Both the position numbers and the translations under genes were made by a program. Below are positions 1 to 5,158 of a stretch of DNA of 5,158 nt, piece by piece (position 1 is the first letter of the stretch; each line of letters opens with the position of its first letter). This DNA is from Chloroflexota bacterium (GTDB taxonomy: Bacteria > Chloroflexota > Anaerolineae > B4-G1 > SLSP01). The DNA is taken from contig JAKJAB010000104.1 in assembly GCA_022707725.1 (NCBI GenBank), positions 1-5,158 of the forward strand, written 5' to 3'. The notes beneath the pieces are model-generated. The model searched no databases and was not told the DNA's origin. It saw nothing but the letters and a program-made list of their open reading frames with translations.

Positions 1-1
1 G

Positions 2-556
2 GGGGGCGCGGGATGGATGATGCGTGAGGTCGGGGATGGGTATGCGCTGGATGAGACCAACTTCGTAAGAACGAGCGGCAGCCGTAGCCGCGCCAAGTTG
101 TAGTTTGACTAGAGTTTCAAATATTGCAGAACTCATAACCGCCAGCAGTGTTAGTAATGTTTCGGTCTGGTCATTCACTACAAACGCCGCTGGACCCTTA
201 TCGGCAAAAATGCAGCCGGAAGGCATAGCTCGAACGCTAAGGCCACTGGTTGTGCGCCGGGGCCAAGTTAAGCCAGGATGAAAGTAACTGTTTTCTGGAT
301 GCAAAATCCAGCCGGTTTGACCATTGAGGTAAGGGTAACGCTCTGTCAGGTATGTTTTGATTTCTTCTGCGTCATTCTCCCAGTTGATAAGCAAATGCAC
401 GTTGGCATAGTAAGGTGAATACTGACCACCTTTGGCAAAGTTCACCCAACGGCGATCTTTGCCTATCGTTTCCGGTGGCACTTCCCAAGCCAATCTTAGA
501 AACCGAAAGTCTGATTTGCTAGATGCCCCATGTTGCGCCGAGATGCCATGTTCCGC
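2..556 (-). pseudogene. pglX: PglX-like methyltransferase, C-terminal target-recognition fragment, frameshifted and 3' partial
   Basis: From 556 to the window edge one minus-strand frame stays open for 185 codons without a stop and reads as the C-terminal part of a PglX-type methylase. It begins AEHGISAQHGASSKSDFRFLRLAWEV and continues with RWVNFAKGGQYSPYYANVHLLINWEND, then YPYLNGQTGWILHPENSYFHPGLTWPRRT. It ends SYEVGLIQRIPIPDLT. This region normally recognises the DNA target. It has no convincing start codon of its own and no ribosome binding site that I can see. It lies in a different frame from the fragment at 792-496. The join near 556 appears to have lost roughly seven residues compared with the usual spacing between IRR and DFRF, so a small deletion with frameshift is likely. 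Base composition here is about 50% GC, against about 62% on the other side of the join. Confidence 0.78.
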
Positions 557-792
557 CGAATCGAATCCCCTACCCAATACGCAAACGGCGAGCCGGGAAT
601 CTGGCCGAAGTCGGCGGGGTCAACGGCAAAGACCTCGCCGCCGGCGTCTTTACGTTTTACGGTTTCACGTTTTACGTCCCCACGGCTTACGCCCGCATTC
701 ACCTCCTGCACCAGGGCGCGCAGCGCATCGCCTTTGTCGTCGATGGGGACGGCGAGGAGGCGGAAGATGGGGGTAAGATCAGGCATGGGCAT
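496..792 (-). pseudogene. pglX: PglX-like methyltransferase, middle fragment resuming after the cassette
   Basis: A 98-residue frame whose body is methylase, not an independent gene. TPIFRLLAVPIDDKGDALRALVQEV and then VFAVDPADFGQIPGSPFAYWVGDSIRR match the segment that in PglX-type enzymes directly follows the AAYVVEK stretch ending the fragment at 3162. No overlap or large gap is evident between the two pieces, which points to one gene split by an insertion. The residues after DSIRR are not family-like (NMASRRNMGHL) and the frame stops at 496-498, because the real continuation lies in another frame from 556. Residues encoded at 675-649 (VKRETVKRK) are a heptamer-repeat insert in a loop. A stop lies just upstream of the ATG at 792. 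That ATG sits inside the end of ariB (ATGCCCATGCCTGA), so any translation would depend on coupling to ariB. It is unlikely to be functional alone. Confidence 0.75.
649..675 (-). repeat. Heptamer repeat copy in the methylase middle fragment
   Basis: Coding-strand units are GTAAAAC, GTGAAACC (one base longer), GTAAAAC and GTAAA, encoding VKRETVKRK in frame. It sits in a loop between the LVQEVNAG helix and the VFAVDPADF strand of the methylase. Confidence 0.85.
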
Positions 793-1642
793 TCTCTAAA
801 ATGACATCCACCAACTTGCTCAGATCAGGTGGTGGAACAAGACAGTAGTGCATATAAGCGCCCAAAATACTGTCCCACATTGGTTTACCACTCACACGCA
901 GGGGGAAAGCCTCGCGCAGCAATTTCAACACGACCTTGCCAGTCACAAATGTTTCTAGTTGGTCAATGGGTTCGGATTGTAAGGCTGTCAGCCGGTTTGT
1001 GTAAAGTTGCGCCAGATTTTCTGATATTCCGGCGCGGGCCTGCAATGCTTGTAGCCGCGCCGGAATATCATTCCACTCTCTCAAGGTCTGCGGGTGGGCG
1101 GCATAAGCCCAATCGTTGGCGGATGATTGATAGATCGCATTTGGATTCTGACATTGTGCTGTGTGCAGTGTCCAGTTGTAGGCTGCCAACGGGATACAAT
1201 CGCGATATAGTGTTTCAATCGTGGTTTGGATTTCGGCTTCTGTACGCCAACCGGGTTTTGGGTTGCGCTGGAGAAAGGGTTGGACTACCGCAAACCAAAT
1301 GCCCGGGTCCAACAGGTAATTTTCCAGGGTGTACTTGCGCAAGCGAAGGATACCATCAGTGGGAAACGGACTATACACCGGTATTTCAAAATCGCGGTCA
1401 ACGATACCATAGACTTTCTTGACGCCTAACGCTGCGCGCGCGCGCAAATCAGTTACGGATTGAATGACCAGTTCCCAGCCATCGCGTGGAAAGAATGTTA
1501 CATCACGCGCGCGGTCGCCAAACCACCTTTGAAAAAACCAGGGATCATCACGCTCGGTTTCGCCTTCGACTATCACGCAAACGCCACTGCCTGTAGTCCG
1601 CCAGCGCACCTCAATGTCGTTCAAGGTCGGATAAGCTGGCAT
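779..1642 (-). CDS. ariB: AriB-like DUF4435/TOPRIM nuclease, effector of the PARIS-type pair
   Basis: 287 residues from the ATG at 1642. AriB of PARIS is a TOPRIM-fold nuclease that, once released from AriA, cuts host tRNA and stops growth of the infected cell. The TOPRIM signature is present: VIVEGETERD with the metal-binding glutamate E26, then YGIVDRDFE with D82 and D84, then the DUF4435 hallmark YTLENYLLDP with E107. A helical C-terminal half follows (for example GKVVLKLLREAF). A TTG at 1648 would add two residues, but AGGAGG at 1650-1655 is only two bases from it and seven from the ATG, so the ATG is preferred. The gene follows ariA with almost no gap and is surely co-transcribed and translationally coupled. 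Its 3' end (ILENAHA and stop) overlaps by 14 bases an ATG that opens the resumed methylase frame. No catalytic residue appears lost. No membrane segment or signal peptide is seen. Family assignment is strong; activity as a tRNA nuclease is inferred from the family. Confidence 0.82.
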   Translation of the reverse strand: MPAYPTLNDIEVRWRTTGSGVCVIVEGETERDDPWFFQRWFGDRARDVTFFPRDGWELVIQSVTDLRARAALGVKKVYGIVDRDFEIPVYSPFPTDGILRLRKYTLENYLLDPGIWFAVVQPFLQRNPKPGWRTEAEIQTTIETLYRDCIPLAAYNWTLHTAQCQNPNAIYQSSANDWAYAAHPQTLREWNDIPARLQALQARAGISENLAQLYTNRLTALQSEPIDQLETFVTGKVVLKLLREAFPLRVSGKPMWDSILGAYMHYCLVPPPDLSKLVDVILENAHA

Positions 1643-1644
1643 TT

Positions 1645-3033
1645 TCAAGCCTCCTCGCCATTTTCGGCAACAGGGGCATCGAAACGCCCTTCAGGATAAT
1701 CCAGGTTGATGAACGCGCCGCCGCGTACCCAGTTAATGACTTCCCACGAGTGGGTTGTTACAATGACCTGCGACTCCCATTTATGGGCCAGATGTTCCAG
1801 GTTCCACATCACCAAACGTTGCAAGGTGGGATGCAGGCTGTTTTCCACTTCGTCAATCATAATCACCGCGCCCTCGCGGCGACGCCGCGCTAATTCGCCA
1901 AAGAGCAGGAGCACTTGTTGTTCGCCGGAGGGCAGTTGGTCGAGGCGCACTTGTGGGCGCTCGCCATTCTCCTGCCAATGGACAGGAACTCGTACCCGGC
2001 CCCTGGCAATGGTAATGCGGCGGTCCGTCCCCAAAATTCTTTCTACACTCTCTACGTAAGACGCTAAATGAGTGCGACTATCTGCTCCGGTCGTTTTGTA
2101 GGCTTCCAGGTCCAGATAGTTTTGCCAGACCCACAAATGTTCCAGGCTGCCTACCCATTGATCGCTTGGCATGAAGCGAAATATCCAGGGTGTTTCTTCG
2201 ATAGGCGGTTCAATCGCACCGCCGTGCGTTACTGCCAGACGGCGCGTGTAGGGGAAATACAATAGCCCTCCATAAAGGGGCAATGACGCCGCACCTTGCG
2301 GGTCAACCTCTATTCCATACTGATAACGCAATGCGGCGGCGGCGGCTTCGGAACGATTTCTCAACCCAAGTTTGGCGAAAATGCTGCTAACATAGTTCCG
2401 CACAGTGCCTTCAGCCAAAAATAATTGAGTGGCAATCTGTTTGTTTGTGGATCCAGTTGCTAAAAAATCGAAAACGCGCTGTTCCTGCTCGCTTAGTTCG
2501 GCCAATGGACTTGCCGCGTTAGGGGATTGAGCGGCCAGCACGCCGCGACGATAGTGATGTTCTGAATCCAGCGTTAGATGTATAGTCACGGGTTGTTCCC
2601 GCTGTAAGTTGACCGCCCCCGCGCGTATGGATTTGATCTTCGCTGCGATGTTTGTGACTTGGCTAAAAGACAATGGCGACCGCAATTTTAGCCGCTTTGT
2701 AATCTCTTTATCTGTATAACCGGTCAAAACCTCTTCCCAAACTTGCAATTCCTGCGCGCTCAAGGCGGGGAAATCTTGAGGCGCCAATTCCAGCGTCATT
2801 GCAATGACGCTGCTTGCTTCAAGTTCCTTAATTAAAGGTTGTGGATCACCAGGATCCACCCAGAATTTAAACAATGCCTCAATGATTTCCAACAGCGTTG
2901 TTTTGCCGCAGCCATTCGCCCCCGCCAAGACCGTCACCGGGCGCACGGTATCTGTCACCGGATCCACAAACGAAATACGTCGTTCCCCGCGAAACGCACG
3001 GAAATTTTGTAATACAATCTCACGAACCTTCAT
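1645..3033 (-). CDS. ariA: AriA-like ABC/SMC-family ATPase of a PARIS-type defence system, with embedded LuxR-type HTH domain(s)
   Basis: 462 residues. In PARIS, AriA is an ABC ATPase scaffold that holds the AriB nuclease and releases it when a phage anti-restriction protein is sensed. Visible here: an N-terminal RecF/SMC-like strand with NFRAFRG (10-16), Walker A GANGCGKT (38-45), ABC signature LPSGEQQ (367-373), Walker B VIMIDEVENSLHP with D394/E395, and switch histidine H428 in VIVTTHSWEV. All ATPase residues look intact. Unusually, residues about 180-238 match the LuxR/GerE DNA-binding helix-turn-helix closely (LSEQEQRVFDFLATG, then NKQIATQLF, EGTVRNYV, KLGLRNRSEA). Residues about 91-137 (LSAQELQVWEEVLTGYTDKEI) look like a second, degenerate copy. 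The ATG at 3033 is fixed by GGAGGAGGG five bases upstream. Its TGA overlaps the upstream edge of the ariB translation-start region. No TOPRIM is fused to it; that partner is the next gene. An OLD-like or other AAA_15/AAA_21 toxin ATPase is the alternative, but the DUF4435 neighbour favours PARIS. Confidence 0.82.
   Translation of the reverse strand: MKVREIVLQNFRAFRGERRISFVDPVTDTVRPVTVLAGANGCGKTTLLEIIEALFKFWVDPGDPQPLIKELEASSVIAMTLELAPQDFPALSAQELQVWEEVLTGYTDKEITKRLKLRSPLSFSQVTNIAAKIKSIRAGAVNLQREQPVTIHLTLDSEHHYRRGVLAAQSPNAASPLAELSEQEQRVFDFLATGSTNKQIATQLFLAEGTVRNYVSSIFAKLGLRNRSEAAAAALRYQYGIEVDPQGAASLPLYGGLLYFPYTRRLAVTHGGAIEPPIEETPWIFRFMPSDQWVGSLEHLWVWQNYLDLEAYKTTGADSRTHLASYVESVERILGTDRRITIARGRVRVPVHWQENGERPQVRLDQLPSGEQQVLLLFGELARRRREGAVIMIDEVENSLHPTLQRLVMWNLEHLAHKWESQVIVTTHSWEVINWVRGGAFINLDYPEGRFDAPVAENGEEA
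1650..1655 (-). promoter_or_regulatory. Ribosome binding site of the AriB-like gene, selecting the ATG at 1642
   Basis: AGGAGG on the coding strand sits inside the last codons of the AriA-like gene. It is seven bases from the ATG at 1642 but only two from the TTG at 1648, so it decides the start in favour of the ATG. Confidence 0.7.
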
Positions 3034-3038
3034 CGTAT

Positions 3039-3047
3039 CCCTCCTCC
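3039..3047 (-). promoter_or_regulatory. Ribosome binding site of the AriA-like gene
   Basis: GGAGGAGGG on the coding strand lies five bases upstream of the ATG at 3033. It is an extended and strong Shine-Dalgarno match that fixes this start. Confidence 0.75.
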
Positions 3048-3061
3048 ATCAACCTCACATC

Positions 3062-3125
3062 CCACAGATTGGCTTGTGGCATGGGTTATATAACGTTAAT
3101 GTAGCATATATGGCGCGACATACAA
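3062..3125 (-). promoter_or_regulatory. Candidate promoter/operator region of the ariA-ariB pair
   Basis: This AT-rich stretch interrupts otherwise GC-rich DNA just upstream of the AriA-like gene. A weak promoter candidate reads TTGTAT (3125-3120), a 16-base spacer, then TACATT (3103-3098) on the coding strand. Downstream of or overlapping it are two perfect palindromes, CATATATG (3105-3112) and GTTATATAAC (3085-3094). A 5-base inverted repeat CCACA/TGTGG (3062-3066 and 3075-3079) has an 8-base loop. Any of these could be an operator. The promoter elements match consensus only moderately, so the exact site is uncertain. Confidence 0.35.
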
Positions 3126-3144
3126 CCCTCAGTCTGTAGAAGTC

Positions 3145-3179
3145 GCCTCACGCTTCACGCCTCACGTTTTACGTTTCAC
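3145..3179 (-). repeat. Perfect five-unit heptamer array (GTRARRC) at the methylase/cassette junction
   Basis: Read on the coding strand the units are GTGAAAC, GTAAAAC, GTGAGGC, GTGAAGC and GTGAGGC, with no interruption. The array follows methylase residue K644. Its first two units encode VKRKT, and the third unit supplies the TGA at 3164-3162 that ends the reading frame. It forms the upstream edge of the cassette. Confidence 0.9.
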
Positions 3180-5158
3180 CTTCTCCACCACGTACGCCGC
3201 CGTCTCGACCATCGCTGTGTCGAGCACGCCGTAGCCCAAATCGGCCATCGTCACCAGGCGGGCTTCTTGGAGCAGGATTTCCTCGCGCCACCTCTGGAAG
3301 CTGGTGAGGAAGAAGCCGGTGCGGCTGGTGATCGCGCCGAGCATCCCACCTGGATGTAGCAATTCCAACGCCCGCTCCACGAAGGCTGCGTAGAGGTCGT
3401 TCTTGGTGCGGGGATAGGCGCGGGCAATGTAGTCCTTGCCCTTTATGCTGGCTGCGCCGAAGGGCGGATTGATGAGCACGACGTCGTAGCGCCGGCGCAT
3501 CAGGTCGATGAACGCTATGCCCTGCTCAGCGTCCATAGCAAAGAGCCGTTGCGTCACCGCGTGCGGGTCGGCGGCTTGACGCTCTTTGGCGCGCGCGGCG
3601 TAATCGCGCAACGCCGCGACCACGCGGTCGGCGGCCTCGGCCCAGAAAACGTCGTCCTCCAGTTCGATGCGGCGCATCGGCGCCGCCAACTGTTGCGGTC
3701 GCTCCGGCCCGAAGAGCGTGAGTTGAATCCCCAGCGGCAGTGCGGCCAACTGCTCGCGCGCCTTGCGGATCGCGGCTTCGATCTCCTGTTCGACTTTGAG
3801 CAGGCTGCCGACTTCCCCGGTCAGCTTCATCCGTTCCCAGATGTCGAGCAGCAGGTTGCCCAACACGGCCGGCTGCAAGTCGCGGCAGAACTCGCCGAGC
3901 AGGTCGTATTCGCCGGGCATCGGCGCGGCGCAGACGATGTGGATCTGCTCGCGCCGCACCTGCGGACGTGCGCGGACCTTCAATCCCAATTCACCAAAGG
4001 CGCGTTGTGCACGCAGCCACAGCGCCAGCCCGGCGATTTGCGCAGCGCGGAGGTCGATGTCGATGCCGTAGAGGTTGTGTTCCAGGATCAGGCCGGGGAC
4101 GGCGCGCCGGTAGGCATCTGCATCGGGATAGTCATGCTGCAACGCCGGGCCGAGGTCCGCATCGTCGTAGGCTTCCTCGTAGATCGTCTGCAACAGCCCA
4201 AAGCTGTACAGCAGAAAATGTCCGCTGCCACAGGCCAAATCAATGACACGCAACTCGCGCGGATCCCGTTTAGGGCGGGATGCCTGAAACGTAAAACGTG
4301 AAACGTAATGTTCGCTCTCAACGGCGTTTTCTCCATCTTCACGCTTCACGCTCTCACGTTTCACGTCAGTTTGAATCAAGTATTCGCACTGTTCCGCCAG
4401 CCCTGTGTCGCCGTTGCGCATCTGCTGCCAGAGACGTCCCAAAGAATTGTCCGCCAGGAAGGCAACGACGTAGCGCGGGGTGTAGAACTGGTTGCGGAAG
4501 GCCATCTCGTAGCTGGAACGCGGCGCGCTGGAGGCTTTGCGGGCTTCGTCGCGCAGTTCGGTGGGGGTGAAATACTGGTAAATCCAGCCAATGGTTTCGT
4601 CCTCGCCCCACACGGCCGCCAGGGCAGGCGCGTTGAGCAACGCCAGCACCGCCTTGAGGCAAGGCTGGGTGGGGAACAGGATCGCGGTGGGCAGGGAGGG
4701 ATCGAACAGCGCGCCCAAGACCTGGCTCAGGTCATCGAATAGCAATTCCAGGTACAGGCGATATCCGCTGCCTGCCGGAACGTCCGACCCGGCGCGCAGC
4801 GCCTCCGGCGAGAGCAGGGTGAACTGTTGGAAGCCCCTGGATTGCTCGTCTTGTCCCACCGAGGGTTGGATAATGGCCCGGCTTGGGTGTTCCATCAGTT
4901 TGAGTGCGGCCAGCCGGTTGAGGAAGGTGAAGGCGCTTTCACGAACGTAGCGCTCAACGGCCAGCTCACGCTCGACGCCGGATTTGCCGCCCGACCAGTG
5001 GGCCAGCGTCGCTTCGATGGCCTGCCGGTCGGCGCGGCCCACCGCATCCAGGTGCAGGTGCGCCAACGGCTCTAGCGTCCCATCCGGATGCACGCCGTAA
5101 ACGCCCTCCAATTGCAGCGCCAGATTCTCTTCCAGAATCCGGCGGCACTGGACGACGG
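3162..5158 (-). CDS. pglX: PglX-like (BREX-type) adenine-N6 DNA methyltransferase, N-terminal and catalytic part; 5' partial, prematurely stopped
   Basis: This would methylate adenine N6 in host DNA to mark self in a BREX or related defence system. Reading is open to the window edge. A TTG at 5111 could be called as a start, but the frame continues upstream as a family-like stretch (RRILEENLALQLEGVYGVH), so the real start lies outside. Counting from 5111: FYTPRYVV at 209-216, SAM-binding motif I DLACGSGHF at 291-299, YGIDID at 348-353, and catalytic motif IV NPPF at 548-551 followed by a typical YPRTKNDLYAAFVERALELL block. The last family-like residues are MVETAAYVVEK, after which VKRKT and a TGA come from a heptamer repeat. 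From memory, PglX-type proteins run to about 1100-1200 residues, so the middle and target-recognition regions are missing; they lie at 792-496 and 556-2. Residues 250-276 (VKRESVKRE to VSRFTFQ) are a repeat-derived insert between FYTP and motif I. The methylase family is certain. PglX rather than another Eco57I-like or type IIG enzyme is likely but not proved, since no other BREX gene is visible. Confidence 0.85.
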   Translation of the reverse strand, partial: VVQCRRILEENLALQLEGVYGVHPDGTLEPLAHLHLDAVGRADRQAIEATLAHWSGGKSGVERELAVERYVRESAFTFLNRLAALKLMEHPSRAIIQPSVGQDEQSRGFQQFTLLSPEALRAGSDVPAGSGYRLYLELLFDDLSQVLGALFDPSLPTAILFPTQPCLKAVLALLNAPALAAVWGEDETIGWIYQYFTPTELRDEARKASSAPRSSYEMAFRNQFYTPRYVVAFLADNSLGRLWQQMRNGDTGLAEQCEYLIQTDVKRESVKREDGENAVESEHYVSRFTFQASRPKRDPRELRVIDLACGSGHFLLYSFGLLQTIYEEAYDDADLGPALQHDYPDADAYRRAVPGLILEHNLYGIDIDLRAAQIAGLALWLRAQRAFGELGLKVRARPQVRREQIHIVCAAPMPGEYDLLGEFCRDLQPAVLGNLLLDIWERMKLTGEVGSLLKVEQEIEAAIRKAREQLAALPLGIQLTLFGPERPQQLAAPMRRIELEDDVFWAEAADRVVAALRDYAARAKERQAADPHAVTQRLFAMDAEQGIAFIDLMRRRYDVVLINPPFGAASIKGKDYIARAYPRTKNDLYAAFVERALELLHPGGMLGAITSRTGFFLTSFQRWREEILLQEARLVTMADLGYGVLDTAMVETAAYVVEKVKRKT
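4285..4308 (+). repeat. Heptamer repeat copy inside the methylase, inverted orientation
   Basis: Plus-strand units are TGAAAC, GTAAAAC, GTGAAAC and GTAA. On the coding strand this reads as YVSRFTF. It is separated from the direct copy at 4337-4364 by 28 bases and is inverted to it. The two arms could pair over about 12 bases, with two G-U wobbles, in the mRNA. Confidence 0.8.
4337..4364 (-). repeat. Heptamer repeat copy inside the methylase, direct orientation
   Basis: Coding-strand units are GTGAAAC, GTGAGAGC (one base longer), GTGAAGC and GTGAAG. They encode VKRESVKRE in frame, residues 250-258 of the fragment counted from 5111. The extra base makes a 15-base double unit that preserves the frame. 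Confidence 0.85.

Larger units (their letters stand above)
779..3144 (-). other. PARIS-type defence cassette inserted in a methyltransferase gene
   Basis: The interval between the two separated methylase pieces contains only the AriA-like and AriB-like genes with their leader. No transposase, integrase, tRNA or inverted terminal repeat is visible. Its GC content on sampled lines is near 50%, lower than the flanking methylase parts (about 62%), and none of the heptamer repeats found in the methylase occurs inside it. The upstream edge abuts the five-unit heptamer array at 3145-3179. The downstream edge lies within the last codons of ariB. I see no target-site duplication. The exact boundaries are inferred from where methylase similarity stops and restarts. 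Confidence 0.6.

Noticed and set aside
829..1422. A 197-codon open frame on the plus strand
   Set aside because: It is antisense to the DUF4435/TOPRIM gene, which has recognisable active-site motifs. The plus-strand product shows no family features.
1434..1445. An alternating (GC)6 run, a possible Z-DNA site
   Set aside because: It sits within coding sequence for Arg/Ala residues of the AriB-like protein and is explained by codon use.
1643..1648. TTG at 1648 as the start of the AriB-like gene
   Set aside because: The AGGAGG is only two bases from it but seven from the ATG at 1642, which is the better start.
3145..3179. Short tandem repeats considered as a CRISPR array
   Set aside because: The unit is seven bases with no spacers, so this is a microsatellite-like array and not CRISPR.
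779..3180. Target-site duplication or terminal inverted repeats at the cassette ends
   Set aside because: Comparison of both edges gives only a chance GGTGGA match. No transposase or integrase is present, so the cassette is not called a transposon.
3549..4301. A 250-codon open frame on the plus strand
   Set aside because: It lies wholly antisense to the conserved catalytic region of the methylase, and its arginine- and glutamine-rich composition is typical of a shadow frame in GC-rich DNA.

Overview
The window holds one broken DNA-methyltransferase gene of the PglX/BREX type with a two-gene defence cassette lodged in its middle. All real genes read on the minus strand, so the transcription order runs from the high coordinates to the low ones. 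The organism is probably a high-GC environmental bacterium. Degenerate heptamer repeats inside coding sequence, giving peptides such as VKRET and VSRFTF, remind me of Chloroflexota (Anaerolineae-like) genomes, but this assignment is tentative and comes from memory.

Layout in transcription order: (1) 5158-3162 is the N-terminal two thirds of a PglX-like adenine-N6 methyltransferase. It is open at the window edge and has methylase motifs DLACGSGHF and NPPF. It ends at a TGA inside a perfect array of five heptamers (3145-3179). (2) 3144-3034 is a leader of about 110 bp with AT-rich palindromes, a weak promoter candidate and a strong Shine-Dalgarno sequence. (3) 3033-1645 encodes an ABC/SMC-like ATPase resembling AriA of the PARIS anti-phage system. 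It carries an embedded LuxR/GerE-type helix-turn-helix and probably a second, degenerate one. (4) 1642-779 encodes a DUF4435/TOPRIM protein resembling AriB, the PARIS effector nuclease. (5) 792-496 resumes PglX at the point where the N-terminal part stopped, then runs out of frame. (6) 556-2 is the PglX C-terminal (target-recognition) region in another frame, open to the window edge.

The methylase is therefore broken twice: by a stop plus a cassette of about 2.4 kb, and by a frameshift or small deletion near 556. Hand counts on sampled lines put the N-terminal and middle methylase parts at about 62% GC. The cassette and the C-terminal methylase part are about 50%, so the locus looks like a mosaic. 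PARIS is known to be triggered by phage anti-restriction proteins such as Ocr, which block BREX and type I systems, so a PARIS-like pair inside a BREX-type methylase gene is a suggestive arrangement. The most novel element visible is the HTH-bearing AriA-like ATPase. The second is the heptamer repeat family, whose 7+8 spacing keeps the frame open inside the methylase and whose 7+7 copy creates the stop.
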